Of a stretch of DNA of 24,026 nucleotides, positions 8,888-21,302 are shown piece by piece. How positions within the stretch are numbered: position 1 is the first letter of the stretch; the number at the start of each line of letters is the position of its first letter. The translations under genes and the position numbers were made by a program. Below the pieces are notes generated by a model, which saw only the letters and a list, made by a program, of their open reading frames with translations, was not told where the DNA came from and ran no database searches. The DNA is taken from contig JBBBWG010020000.1 in assembly GCA_037176905.1 (NCBI GenBank), positions 60,258 to 84,283 on the forward strand. Reading direction: 5' to 3'. This stretch comes from Azolla pinnata (taxonomy: Eukaryota; Streptophyta; Polypodiopsida; Salviniales; Salviniaceae).

Positions 8888-11800
8888 AAAAGCATGTAAT
8901 TCCTAAGTATATACCCTAAGCTATATAGTTGGAGAATGACAAGGTAGGCAGCTTCGCTAATTTATTTGTGAAGAGGAGGCAACATTTTCAGATGCGGTAT
9001 CTTTTTTATGGTCTTATAAGCCATTTTGCTTCTAAATAGGTATTAACAGAAGTTTCAGTATATCTGAATACAGAATCTAGCTTGTGTAGATAATGAGATT
9101 CTTTAGACAAGTTATATTTAGTTATGCTATTCTGCTTTGTTGCTGTTAATGGTGAGCCATATTTTAAGATGCAACCTCTTATTTAGTATCATATGTGAGT
9201 TTTCTTGCATAGAAGATGCTCGTGTCCTTCTTCCATTTTTTTTTCTTCATATTTCGGTGTAACAGTCCATTTAGATTCTTTGGAATACTATCATATCAAA
9301 CTTATGGCTAAGGATGTATCGACATTCATGATATGTTCTGAACAGTCACTGCAAATAAGTAATCGAGTTGGTGCAGGAGAGTCACAGTCTTTCAACCTTG
9401 ACTTGCTTGATCCGACAAATATTGCACAAGATGATATTCCGCACTCACTTCATGAAGTGATACCTATCAACCTTCAGAAAGGAATTGGTCCATCTGATTT
9501 TATGCCAAGTTTAGGTATGTTTTTCATGCATAGTGAAAGAATTACACATATTTTTGCAGCAGCTAATTACACCATGTTTTTGTGCAAAATTGGATCATTA
9601 AAGGTGCAAGAGATATACCTGACAGCGTCATCAAAAGTTCAGTTTCCAAACGCCTTTCTGCATTTGAGTCATCAATGATGATTTTGATCCAACATTTTCA
9701 GCAAGAAGTTCTCAAGGTTTTTCTCTGTTTACACCGTTTTCTTCTGACAGTCTTCCATTTATCTTAAAAGATGGTTTTTCTTGTTTGTGCATACATTTAT
9801 GATTCATAATCTTTCCTATAAAAAATTCTATTGAATATTGCAATACAATATTGAGTTTGGCGTGGTTTGGTAATTGAATCCATCGTATTACTGTCTAGAA
9901 CAGTCGTGGTAAGGGTAAGGACATGTTGTGAATGTCTCTTCGTTGATTGTGGGTGAAATACACCTGGATATGAAAAAAGGCATTTTGATACATAATTATT
10001 TTTGTCTCAGCCTTCTGTGGTCTATAATTGATAACAGAATTCGGTTTACACTATACCTCATATTTAATGTAGAAACCACAAGCTTATTATCTATAAAACG
10101 TGAAGCAAAATAAGGGTCTTCATGGTCAATTTTGTTTTCATACTACATGAAATCCACAATATAAATCGTGGAGATGCATAACAGATTTCCAATACCATTT
10201 ATGAGTGATCTAGAAACGTAAGCTACCAAGTCTTCCTGATTCGGGAGCATCAAGTTAATGCTTACTATTTTAGCAAAATCCAACAATGTGTGCAATGCTT
10301 TTCCCGTTGAGGCCGTTTATCTCTTTTAAAATAATGTGCATTGCTCGTTTAACCCAAAAGGTATACTCTATGCTGTGACTGGAAAAGTGTTTAAATTTTG
10401 AAATCTGGCATCATTAAATATGCTGTAAAAAAAACCCAGTCCCGGCAACCAGAGTAATTTCAATGATAACGTCACAAGTTGAACTTATGTTATCATCTTT
10501 TCAACATTCTGTAATGTTCAATTGATTACTCCAACAATTCCTGGGCTTGTAACAAAGTACTAGAATGATACTTTTTTGACATGCAATGTGCATCATGCAT
10601 ATGAGCTTTTGTTAAACTTCCTGGCTTATCTTCATGGGTATTTTTTATATCTCACCAGCTTATAGATGAAGTAGATGACTCGAGCTTAATCATAAAGGGC
10701 CAATTGAAATTTTATCTTAAAATTTGAACCATGAATGTCTTTCAGGGGAAAACGTTGTGCAATGAAGGCGACTTTAGATTAGATGATTTATTACACTTTG
10801 TAAGCAAGTCTTTGAATCCAAAATTGAAGGAGCAGTTCGGCACGGAGCTTGGTGATGTGTTGCCACGGCCACCATGTTTGCACAAGAAATTAATTCGGTG
10901 CATGGTCCTGAGTTTATCTTCTTGTGTTGTCCCATTTTTTATGTTGAAATTGAAGATGTGTCTTGATCATCCTTTTCTTTGTACAGGACACAGCAAATTT
11001 TTCTGCTGCAGAGATGATTGAACATCTCAAACAAGGATTTGGATCCCTTGGACAGGTATTTTGGTAGTCATATGATTTGTTCCTCTTTTCTTTTTCCTGG
11101 TAAATAAGCAAACAATGTGATGGATTTTTAAGGCATTTGTCACTGTCTAATAATCTTTCCCATGTGGGAAAGAAATGTGTCTTCTATTTAATTAGTGGGG
11201 GCCTATAGGTTCATATGTTATCTATAGTATTAAAATTTCAGTAGGTGTAATGCAGATAGTTCACTGTGAGGTTATAAAACATCGAGAAGCAGAGTATGGA
11301 CAACTTTCAATTCCATTATCAGATTCCACAGTTGCTTCTCTTCAAAAACTTCGTATTTCGAAATTTTACACACATCAGGTTAAATTATGCTGCATCTTTT
11401 TCAGATTGAAATCCTTGAGTTTTGAGATAAAAGTTTATGTTGCGTTTTCCTATTTTGCTTTTCTTTTCTTAGGCAGAAGCTATAAATGCAGCTATTGGCA
11501 AAATGAATGTAATAATTGCCACATCCACTTCAAGTGGCAAGTCACTTTGTTATAATATACCAGTTCTAGAGCACTTGTACTCCAATCAAGAGTCTTGTGC
11601 ACTGTACCTTTTCCCCACAAAGGTACTTTAAGTTGTAAAGTTTTTTCATTCATCTTATATTTCTATGCATCTTGATTTATGGATGTGGAATGTAGGCGTT
11701 AGCGCAGGACCAATACAGGGCACTGCTTGAAATGACCTCTGCATCTGACTCTACCATTACAATAGGAGTATATGATGGGGATAGTCCTCAATATGAGCGG

Positions 11801-14800
11801 TTACATCTTCGAGACAATGCTCGGCTTGTAAGTGTAGAAACCTGCATCAGTCTTAATGGACATAAATAGTTGGATGCTTAACATTGCAGTTCATAGAGTG
11901 GATTGATGATAATGAGTTGTGGTGACAGTTAATAACGAATCCGGACATGCTTCATATATCAATTTTGCCATCTCACAAACAGTTTGAGCGCATACTATCC
12001 AATCTCAGGTAGTAACTGTAATACTGTCCTGCCTTAATTCTTGATGCAGGTGCCAATACTTATGATCTTTGGACCGGCTATAGGAAAAACACTTGTTGAA
12101 TGCTACCCTTGCAATTTTACTCTGGGGTCTGTGTGAATTCTTCCAAGGGTCTTGAGGTAGGAGATAGCTATGGTGCTAACTAGATTCCTAAGGAAAACAC
12201 TAAGAGGACAGTGTTACTATTTCTTTTTTCAGATCCTCCATCATATCTGCCTCCTGTTGGATCATAATTGCTGTTTTTGCCTCCCCGAAACAAGAATTTT
12301 GATTTGTAGCACTTGTCATAAGACATTGTTGTCTTGATATACTTTTCTTACATTTTAGATGTTATTATGTTAACTTGTTCACCCAATGAGTCAAGTATAA
12401 CCAAGCCTTATATCATAAGCTTTGTGGAAGCAAAATGTCTTGTTAACATCGTGGATAAGTTTTAAGATGTGAATAATATTCGAAAGGTATTCTAGAAGTT
12501 CTATCCTTCCAAAGTTTTAAGCTGTGGTTTGAAGCTAGTTCAACTGGAAAATATTAAGCTGATAACGGTTTCAAACTCAATTTGTTAGCCCTAGGACGGA
12601 ACCATACACAAACCAAACTGCTCTTATGTCTTCAAATCTAAAGAAAATTGAACTGGACCACTGAGTCATGAAGCTATGTCTCTGTGCTTTTTTTTTTCTT
12701 GCATCAATGTTTTCCTATTAGTCTTCATTGGGATATTGTGTCGAATGCTTACCCCTTGTGTACCATAGGTATGTCGTTGTTGATGAAGCACATGCTTACA
12801 GAGGAGCGTTTGGCTGCCATACCTCATTGATTTTAAGGCGCTTGCGTCGCTTGTGTAATCATTGTATGTATACTTATTTCTTGGGTAAAGTCGATTCTCA
12901 AATAGATGGAAGTTGATGAACAAGCTATTTATTCAGTGCATGGCATAGAACCAACATTCATTGTGAGCAGTGCAACTGTGGCCAATCCTCGTGAGCATGC
13001 AATGGTACCATCCTTCTTTTATAATTATTTTGTTCAGTTTCCAATAACATGGAGGTTTGCTGATTCAATACGATTTTGAAAGAATTTGAAACGTTCTAAG
13101 CCTTGTTCACTTCCAATTCTGACTCTGATCTACTAAAGTTGAGAGAAGCTCAAGACTCTATCATAACATGACTTATTCAATCTAATGCATGTGTTGAATT
13201 TGAGTGAGAAAAATATAGTGCATCTTGGTGGTTCTCTGTTAGCGCACAGAAGGTTTTAGTCCTAGTCTTATTCATCTTGAGGTAGTGCTGAGGTTATCAA
13301 GTACTGTTTGCGTTTGAGATCAGACTTAGTTGCAGCCCATGCTGGAGATTTTTCGAGGACAATAGCTTCATTCGGCCGAGGCACATTATATGGTGTCCTT
13401 AGATATCTAGCCTCACCAAGATCTCATGTTTAGCTGTATATATTTTAGTTTATTTTCTTTTCTGTTTGAGACATAAAACAATTCAAGATATATTTTCTTG
13501 TTCAGTCTTACTACATTAATATAATTTTCTTTTCTTTTCTTTATTTCTAGTTATCTCATTAGTAGCCTGTGGCTATGAGCATGTTATCTATGCTGGTCCA
13601 TCCTTAGAAGTCTTAGGCCTGCAAACTCTGCATGTCTTTTGAAACCTGTATAATATATATCTATCTTTCTTTCTCAGTAAATCTTTATGTCATTTGTTGG
13701 TTGGGAATTTATGAGGTACCAATTTGCACATTATATCAAATCAAATGCGATGGTACCTAAGGCATGTATGTATGCAGATACACTAGAATGACAATGTATG
13801 TTTTGAAATATTTATTTCAAATGACAGTATATTTACCTTAATTAATAGTATTTTAGCTATAGAGTTTTATTATATAATTTTCTCAGTTGTAAGCTAGGGG
13901 TTCTTGCTGCCAATCTAAATGGGTCAAATTGTATTTTACTAGTGGACAGCTGATTCTCTGAGCTTTTTTCCTCCAACTATATCAACACTAGGAATATACT
14001 CCTTTAGGCAGATTCTTATACCTTATTAGATTAGTCGGAAGTTGAAGTTGTGCATAGAACACAGGTCTCAAAGCATTAAAATTTTTGCTGATGCAGTTTT
14101 CATAGATAGATGTGTTGTGCGATTGCAAGTTTGATGTTCCTGCAGCTAGCGAGTCTATTGCATGGAAATAGATGAATCTGTTTAGGCAATGGCTCAGCTG
14201 ACATATGCATAGCACTATATACGTTAGGAGGATTCAAAGGCTGAGAGGTTATTGTTCCTGAACGTTTCACAGGAATTGATTGGTGTAAAGTCCATTCAAG
14301 TTGTTGACGAAGATGGAAGCCCATGTGGATTGAAGTACTTTCTTCTCTGGGATCCTCCGCTTTATTACACCTCTGTAAGTCCAGGCTATGTATTTACAAT
14401 ATAACATAATGTGTTGCAATTCTGCAAAACAATGTTTGGCAACCTCATTTTGAATTCTCAGAAAGAACCCCGGAAAGCGCAAGATAATGCACAGAAAAAT
14501 AAGCACAAACGGGAAACAGAACAACAGCTATATTCAAAACACTCTAGGTATGGAACTTTATCTTTATTGATTCCATGTTAAATATAAATATTTTCACGGG
14601 ATACCGTTTCTAAACGTTTTCAAGGTAATGAAAATAGATCTAGGTAAATAGCTCAAAATAACGTGAACTTGCACTATAGTTATTTGCTTCCCTATTTTTG
14701 TAATAATAGGCAAGGTTGATATTTCCCTGGAAAGTATTGGAGGATATTGCTGTGCCAGATAATTTCTAGAAATGTGCCTCAAAATATGAAATGATGTGCT

Positions 14801-17800
14801 CAATAATTTCTTGAATATTCAAATGTTCCTAGTGTTGATGCAATTGATGTGATCTCTTGTTTTGTCTCACAGAGCATTATTTTCTTCTAAAAGATGTTAA
14901 GTGCTTCCCGTTTAATTTAATGTCTTGCATCTTGACATCATATCTGCTATTTTGTAGTCCCATTGTTGAAGTATCATCGCTCTTGTCAGAGATGGTGCAA
15001 CATAACTTGCGATGCATATCCTTCTGCAAAACACGGAAGCTCAGTGAACTTATATTGAATTATACGTATGATGCAATAAATCTGTTTATTTAATTTTCTT
15101 CAGTGATGTCATTGAGCATTCCTTTTACTAATATACTTGATTGGATGATTGTTTTAGTCGTGAAATCTTAAAAGAAACATCTCCAACTCTTATAAACTCC
15201 ATACGTGCATATCGAGCAGGCTATACTGCCCAAGTTTGTTCCTTCTCTTCATAGAATTATCTCCCAATGTTTGGAGAACAAAGAAACAATGTGACTCCAG
15301 ATTATTCATATTCTTTGATTATATAGGATAGGAGAAAGATCGAGGGAGAACTTTTTTCTGGGAGCTTACGTGCTGTTTCAGCCACAAATGCATTGGAGCT
15401 TGGTGTTGACATTGGTAGCATTGATGCAACCATTCATTTAGGCTTTCCTGGAACCATTGCCAGGTATCATTAGGCTACCTTTCCAACTTCGAAAATATTC
15501 TCTATTATTCATTTCCTTTTCCTTTTCATCATGACGTTGTGTATATGGTACACTCTTAAAATACTGCTATAAAAGATGGTTGCCATACTATGATCTACAT
15601 GGCATTTAATTATGGAGAAAATAGACATTGAAACCACCATTCTTAGTGGCGCCACACTAGTCCCTAATGTCAATGCTAATGCTCAACTTTCTTTCTTTGG
15701 AACTCAGCTGGTTAACACGCCTCACTTCCAAATGCGAATTTTTCTTATGGTTATTGAGATTGAGACTCCTGAATTATGTCTTTATTGCAATCCTACTATA
15801 GAAGATTATGTCTTTACAGTAACCGCCTTGAAATAATGTTCACATACTTTGATTCAAGAACACAGAAAATTATTCTTATATCAGTGGAAATTTCCAAAAT
15901 TTCATCTCTACAGGAGGATACAATAAAGAAGATAATCCTTCACCATTTCCGTAAGAAAAATCTCAGTGTTGCTTACTTACTAAATGTTTCCAGGAGATGT
16001 AGACAACTTCCTCTCTCCCCGACTAATAATGATGGCAATAAAAGCAATTCAACCAAAGAACTAGCTACCAAGTTTTACACATAATGGAAAACTGATTCAA
16101 ATGGTCTAAAGCTTCAAAAACCTTGGTACATATGCTACATGTCTTGACGTAAAAAAAATAGTGGCGACTCTGCTATGGATCTAGATTTCAAGTGGGTTGG
16201 AATAGTACTTGTTTGAGGTTCAACGCAGTAAAAATGCTTCTTTCTACTTGAACAAAACATGCCTTTGGGGCATGGAGATCCCGTGATGCCCACCAATATA
16301 GAACAATCAATGGTTGGTCACTATCTGGCTAATAATAATATGGCTTGACATGCTGATAGTTCCCAACTTGGACCACTTATTGACCTATCGAGGAAGGAGG
16401 TGGCCATAAAAGAGAACTTATTGTCGCTTTATTGATTTATGGAAAGTATTTGAAACTGTACCACGTGCACAAAGAGAAATGGGTAGCTTTCTCTGCAGAT
16501 CTATGGAGGAAAGAATTTGCCAGTTGCGCTCTCAAGAAGTGGAATCAGATAAACACTATGAATGTCATTATGCTGTTTCTTATGGAATAAGTCGGAGACA
16601 CTAGTGCCTCTTTAAACAAGGATATACATAAAATGTCATAAACAGATTCATTAGTTTATACTTTACTTGATATTAGTGGCAATACATAGTCTTGTTGTTG
16701 ATGGTTTGATGGTATCAAATTATGCGGAAACATATCTTGCATGAAATGATTAAAACATATTTATAGCTTATGGCAGCAAGCCGGAAGGGCCGGAAGAAGA
16801 GAGCGACCTTCCTTATCAATTTATGTAGCATTTGGGGGTCCTCTTGATCAATACTTCATGAAACATCCCCAAAAATTATTTTCTCGATCCATTGAACATG
16901 CACAAATAGACTCTTCTAATCCTCAGGCAGGCATTTCCTCTAATTATTTCCAAATTTAAACCTGTAACTAAGGAGTCAGATGGTCTAACATATTCTTGGA
17001 ATTATGTAGGTATTGGATGAACATTTAAAGTGTGCTGCAGTGGAATACCCTTTGGATGTACGGTATGACACTGATTTTTTTGGTTCTGGATTGCAAACGG
17101 CTATAATGAGGCTTGTGGAAAAGGGAGTTTTGGGTCGTGAACCAAGGAGCTGTGATGCTAACGATATCTTGTATTATATTGGCCAAACAGTAAGATTTTG
17201 GCAAGCTTGGAAACGAAATTAAGGTTTTCATACTCATCATCTTTATATTAACAATGGTGGCCATGCAGAGATCACCAGCACAGTCTGTAAGTATTCGAGC
17301 AATAGATCCAGAGAAGTATACCATAATAAATCAAACAACCAATAAAGTAATTGAGGAGGTAGAAGAGGGAAAAGCATTTTTTGAGGTAATTCATGCATAA
17401 CTTATTTTTTTGAGTTAGTTAGATAGACAGTGCAATCTTATTTTATATTTGATGTTGAAGTCAGACTTTGATATAGGTATATGAAGGAGCTGTGTACATC
17501 AATCAGGGACGAACATATCTTGTCAAGAAATTGGACCTTGCAGCTAAAGTAGCTATTTGCCAGGAGGCTGACGTAAAGTATTACACCAAAACCCGCGACA
17601 TGACGGATGTACATATTTTGGGTGGCCAATTCGTAAGGATTTGTTGTCTCCTTCATGATCTGGATACATTGAATAATTTAAGATGCTTTGCTGTTCATCA
17701 ATAGAAAAATATGGTCTCTCTCAGTAAGCTGCCCCTTGTTACGTCAAAGAGCCACTGATCGAAAGCTTTTCTCGGCATGGCATTGAATTCCATGAGGCCC

Positions 17801-20684
17801 AAACAATCTCATTAACAATGGATTTTGGAGGTTTCGAGGAAAGGCAATATCAAATGATAAGATTTGTTTTTAAACAGAAACATCAATAGCTGGTCTGTAA
17901 GTTCCATAGGTAAATGGTGGGCACCAGAATAATAGCTCTTTCAAACCTGTCTAAACATTTTGAAGTTGCTGCTAGGTGTCTGGAGTTTTTGGTTATCATA
18001 GCCCACTTCATTGCTATTACTTATAATGATTCAATATGTATACATTTATCACAACATCAGTTTGCAAGCGTCAATGGAAAACCTGTCATGAACCTTGCAC
18101 TAAAGAATCAAGTTTATGATCCTGGACGAAACATGAATCTGTAAATATAGAAGATAAGGCAGGGTATTGACATTATCCATCTCTGTGCTTGGATTCCTGT
18201 TCCACTATGCCCATGCAACTTTCGTCAGTAGCATTTTCAAGTAAGATATATACAGTATTGCTATTTGAACATGAAAACACTGAGTTTCATCACTATTATC
18301 TTGTATGTGTTTGACTGGTGGCTTGATGTTCATATTATGTGGGTAGACTTTGATTGCTTGCCATAAAACGTGGAGTGTCTCCTTGAAACCCATGGCCTTG
18401 CCTTGTTCCCTTGGCTTTAGTTACAAGTGCTTCTGATGTCTGTCCCAGAGATATTGGTTTTTGTATCTCGTTTGGAAATTGTGGCTTAAACGTGTTTTTT
18501 TTTTCTATCCAACAAAATTCGTGCACCTGGAAGCATTGCATTCCAAACAAATGTTTTTAATATAGGTGAAGGATTATGAAAGATTAATCTAACACTAACG
18601 TGAATGATGCTTGTCATAGGCTTATCCAAGGGTAGTTGTCAGCCATAAAGGCTTGCCAACCACGGCTCTAGCTAGCTTATGTAGAGTGACAACACAATGG
18701 ATTGGATTCCGCCGTATATGGCAAAGAACCAATAAAACATTTGATTCTGTTGAGCTTTTCTTGCCAAGTTACTCATATGAATCACAGGTATGAAGTACCT
18801 ATAATACTTCTATCTAGAATGAATAACAAAAGTGATGGAATCTGTTAGTTTTCCTCCTATTTTATTGAGGTCCTTTTGTCTGATGGGTTAACTGTTATTT
18901 ATATTTGTAGGCAGCATGGATAAGAGTACCTTATATTGTCAAGGAAGAGCTCGAAAACAAGAAACTTCCATTTAGGGCTGGCCTTCATGCAGCATCGCAT
19001 GCGCTTTTGAATGTGATTCCCTTGTAAACACGGTCAAACTCTTCCATATTGATGCTTTTATTTATTTTCTATCTAGTTTTATTTTCCCTGTTTGTTTGGG
19101 TTATTTGCGTCTAGGATAAGTAGGTGTATAAAAATCCGTATCTATTATTTGGAATCGATCTTGTTAAGGAAAGCGATAATTTCATTGAAGAGTTGATGGT
19201 GTGATACTTTATATTAAGAGAAGTTGGGAACTTTGTCTGATCTGCATACCATACATAAAAACCAAAACCAGTTGGTATACTCTTCATTTCTTCAATTGTG
19301 TGCAATCTGGGAATGAGTAAACATATACTCACCAGGTTGAGGAGTAATGCTGAAGAAAATGACTCAGAATTGTAGGGATTTTGGTCTTGAAAATTATGAT
19401 CTTTAGATGTTTGAAATATACCTAACAGTTTTTTAGTTTAGATCAGGCTTCATCTATGAAGGAAGTATATAACCACTCTAACTTTCCAAGGTCACATTTA
19501 CAGATTAAAGCATGCATGTTAACTTCTTGCCTCAAATCATTTGATCTGTCAACAGAGTCTTGTGTATTTTCAACTAGATCAATACAACATACTGTCGTTC
19601 CTGCGATTAGTGTTTGGATGGATTATTTCCTCAACAATATCTGGTCTTTCTGAAAAGGAAATTTTGTTTCAACATGCTCAACTTCAACATTAGATTAGAT
19701 TACTGAGGAATACCCATTTCACATCGTTTCCATAGAATACACAACTCTAATTAAGATTATCATAGTTAGAACGTTTACTATAGGGTACCTGGATACTTTC
19801 TTTCCTAATTTAATAATGGATCAAGTTGATCATCATTGGTAGAACTACTTCATAGGGGATGATTTTTCCTACCAGGTATATACTATGCAACTCCTCAGAT
19901 CTGGGTACAGAATGTGCGAATCCTCAGGATACAAGATATTTTCCAGAGCGGCTACTAGTGTTTGACCGACATCGAGGGGGTATTGGTATTTCAGCACAGG
20001 TAAGTTTCCTTACTATTCTATTAACCAAGGGTAAATTTTGTTAAAACTGCCATACCCAATAAGGTTGGTGTTGAATAGGAAATCTTCCAGGGCTTGATTC
20101 CAAAGTGTGGTGAAAGGCTATAGTCTCTGCAAGATCTACATTTGCGTTGCTTAAATGTATTTGAACTCTGATGATCTTCTAATTAGCATCCTTGATGTAC
20201 AGGCACAGCCATTATTTTCAGAACTATTGCAGGCTGCTTTGGACCTGATTCTTTCTTGTGAATGTGCATTTGATGAAGGCTGCCCAAGTTGTGTCCAGGT
20301 GGGTCTGTATGCTTTTACCACAGAATATTTGTTTACAGATAAAAGTCAAACCCAAACATTAAATAAATCTGTGCAATTATGCAATCACCACAAATGACTG
20401 CTATTGGAAAATTCTGAAAGCTAAATGTATGTATTAACTGCGGGGATGTGATTTGGGCTTCCAGTGTTTCACATGCAGTGAATATAACGAGGTGCTACAC
20501 AAGTCTGCAGCGATAGTGATACTTAAGGTTCAGCATATACACAAGTCTTGTGTCAATGTTAAATCTGAATTTGTAGTGATTTAAAAATTTATAATTTTAG
20601 GGCTTATTTAATTTGCAGGGTGTGATTGATTATGAGGACATGCATAGACGGAAGATCTCATGTAGCCAAGATCCAAAAGAGTAA
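6777..20684 (+). CDS. HRQ1: HRQ1-type RecQ4-like DNA helicase, 28 exons
   Basis: Predicted ATP-dependent 3'-5' DNA helicase of the Hrq1/RecQ4 family. Yeast Hrq1 and Arabidopsis HRQ1 act in DNA crosslink repair in the nucleus. I joined 28 exons totalling 3861 bases (1286 residues plus TAA). All splice phases agree and no internal stop arises. Order: ubiquitin-like domain (residues about 8-90), a lysine-rich linker, a Q-motif region ending FYTHQ, motif I TSTSSGKS (Lys551), Ia LFPTKALAQDQ, II DEAH (654-657), III SSAT (691-694), [24 protein letters not shown], then the DUF1998-type region with its Cys cluster near 1231-1248. The start at 6777 is in the strong context GCCATGG and is the first in-frame ATG. 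Exon 3 and the exon 4/5 junction are the least certain parts. All other long introns are GT-AG except intron 19. The gene converges on the MYB gene. The homolog assignment is from motif order and recalled plant sequences, not a search. Confidence 0.93.
6951..8134 (+). other. HRQ1 intron 1 (1184 bases)
   Basis: The donor is GTATGT and the acceptor TTGTTTTGTAG. It splits the ubiquitin-like domain between LFLR and GSKL. No repeat, RNA or coding signal is recognised inside. Confidence 0.8.
8857..8887 (+). repeat. (CTTT)n microsatellite in HRQ1 intron 2
   Basis: Seven CTTT units plus CTT lie 71 bases after the exon 2 donor. It lengthens a pyrimidine tract in the intron and is likely polymorphic. 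Confidence 0.95.
9040..11055 (+). other. HRQ1: HRQ1 exons 3-7: variable linker to the helicase core
   Basis: Exons are 9040-9085, 9266-9514, 9604-9716, 10746-10904 and 10987-11055. Exon 3 (46 bases) is inferred from phase: exon 2 ends at phase 0 while the good acceptor at 9265 needs phase 1, and 9040-9085 supplies exactly that shift. Exon 5 begins after a weak AAAG acceptor and gives [15 protein letters not shown]. Exons 6 and 7 are well supported, encoding [18 protein letters not shown] and the conserved [17 protein letters not shown]. Exon 6 ends at the weak donor ATG|GTCCTG, chosen because exon 7 must start in phase 0. The linker is poorly conserved in the family. Confidence 0.65.
11256..16926 (+). 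other. HRQ1: HRQ1 exons 8-19: helicase core
   Basis: Exons are 11256-11378, 11473-11622, 11696-11827, 11929-12008, 12769-12863, 12937-13004, 14273-14374, 14462-14547, 14958-15065, 15158-15233, 15327-15463 and 16767-16926. They carry [15 protein letters not shown], the Walker A motif (exon 9), Ia (9/10), LITNPDMLH (11), DEAH with [10 protein letters not shown] (12), [16 protein letters not shown] (13), [14 protein letters not shown] (14), a charged insert (15), [10 protein letters not shown] (16), YRAGYTAQ (17), motif V (18) and motif VI (19). Exon 13 starts at 12937; the earlier AG at 12905 would bring an immediate stop. All catalytic residues expected of the family are present, so the helicase should be active. 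Confidence 0.9.
16380..16604 (+). pseudogene. Decayed LINE reverse-transcriptase fragment in HRQ1 intron 18
   Basis: The conceptual translation contains YRGRRW, then a stop at 16407-16409, then [17 protein letters not shown], and continues open to a stop at 16602. This follows RT motif A of non-LTR retrotransposons (F-V/I-D-F-x-K-A-F-D-T-V-P-R), and the upstream GRR pattern and downstream [10 protein letters not shown] also fit the RTE-like layout. The catalytic Asp of FID is kept, but FDTV has become FETV. There is no full element, the ends are not visible, and the copy is clearly dead. It lies in the same orientation as the host gene. Assignment is by motif recall. Confidence 0.6.
16927..17009 (+). 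other. GC-AG intron (HRQ1 intron 19)
   Basis: Exon 19 must join exon 20 in phase 0 to give [15 protein letters not shown]. The only donor that allows this is CAG|GCAGGC at 16927. Reading on from exon 19 meets a stop (TAA) before the first GT. The acceptor is TTATGTAG. At 83 bases the intron has an ordinary length. GC-AG introns are a known minor class of about 1% in plants. Confidence 0.8.
17010..20684 (+). other. HRQ1: HRQ1 exons 20-28: DUF1998-type C-terminal region
   Basis: Exons are 17010-17189, 17269-17385, 17477-17632, 18620-18787, 18911-19023, 19876-19999, 20203-20298, 20465-20527 and 20619-20684. Conserved blocks include [79 protein letters not shown] with GGIGISAQ, and [12 protein letters not shown] followed by CFTC. 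The cysteines near residues 1231-1248 form the metal-binding cluster typical of this helicase family. The protein ends after a short acidic/basic tail (DYEDMHRRK). This region distinguishes Hrq1-type helicases from the classical RecQ helicases that carry RQC and HRDC domains. Confidence 0.9.
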
Positions 20685-20693
20685 CACATCTGA

Positions 20694-20699
20694 AATAAA
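20694..20699 (+). terminator. Polyadenylation signal AATAAA of HRQ1
   Basis: AATAAA lies 10 bases after the stop codon. If used, it leaves a very short 3' UTR. Plant signals are degenerate, so other sites further down are possible. Confidence 0.4.
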
Positions 20700-21302
20700 T
20701 GTTTTGAGTGTGAGAATGTTAAGAAACATGATTATTTGGAAACAATGATTTTGCTTGATCAAGCTGTTCTTGTCAAGGTTAGCCGACATAACCATCTCTC
20801 ATTTTTTAGAAATCCTGAATGGGAGGATTTGATGGAGAGAAGTTTACATCTCTGCGAAATATGTAGGAAGCATTTATTACATAAAAGCATTAAAGGAGTT
20901 CACTATCAGACGAACAGATCAAATCTTTCTGCTTTTATTTTTGGATCTTTAATTGAATGTGCCAATTAAATTGAAGATATGCTTCATTTGCAAGGGTTGT
21001 TACAACTTTGAAACATATTTTGCTGTTCTCTTCAAAATCTTAATTTTCAGTCATTAGTGATCTTCAGAGTCCTTAAATTTCAACTTGTGGGTAACGGGAT
21101 GTTTATTAGCAGCGCTTGCTTTTTTTAAAATGCTAAGGTGAATGTCTATGAGCGTAGATTGTTAGTCTACACATCGTGTAAAGAACTACCACATAACGAA
21201 TTGGTGATGGGTTAATCATTCTTGCGTGTTGAAATACAAGTTCTTGCATTTCTGCCTAGCCACATGACAATTGGTAGGCTTTGATTATGAAGTGCGTTGA
21301 GT
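20700..21302. other. Convergent intergenic region (HRQ1 and MYB 3' ends)
   Basis: The stops of the two genes are 618 bases apart and face each other. No gene is supported between them. An open frame at 20736-20969 resembles nothing known. The 3' UTRs of both genes probably lie here and could overlap. Confidence 0.6.
21102..21107 (-). terminator. Candidate polyadenylation signal of the MYB gene
   Basis: AATAAA on the - strand (TTTATT on +) lies about 195 bases beyond the MYB stop, a normal 3' UTR length. A second copy is at 20934-20939. Confidence 0.45.

Larger units (their letters stand above)
9717..19875 (+). other. Other long HRQ1 introns with nothing recognised
   Basis: Introns longer than 300 bases in this span are 9717-10745, 12009-12768, 13005-14272, 14548-14957, 17633-18619 and 19024-19875. 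Intron 18 (15464-16766) is described with its LINE fragment. All have GT donors and AG acceptors. I saw no nested gene, hairpin or terminal repeats in them. The open frames found there are short and resemble nothing known. Confidence 0.55.

Noticed and set aside
9515..9559. 45-base in-frame intron ending at TTTTTGCAG|CAGC
   Set aside because: It is too short for a plant intron and leads into a frame that stops at 9676-9678 without matching the downstream exon; the 89-base intron to 9603 restores the right phase.
12905..12936. Earlier acceptor for helicase exon 13 at AAATAG|ATGG
   Set aside because: In the required phase it meets a stop within a few codons; the acceptor at 12936 gives the conserved CNHLHGIEPTF.
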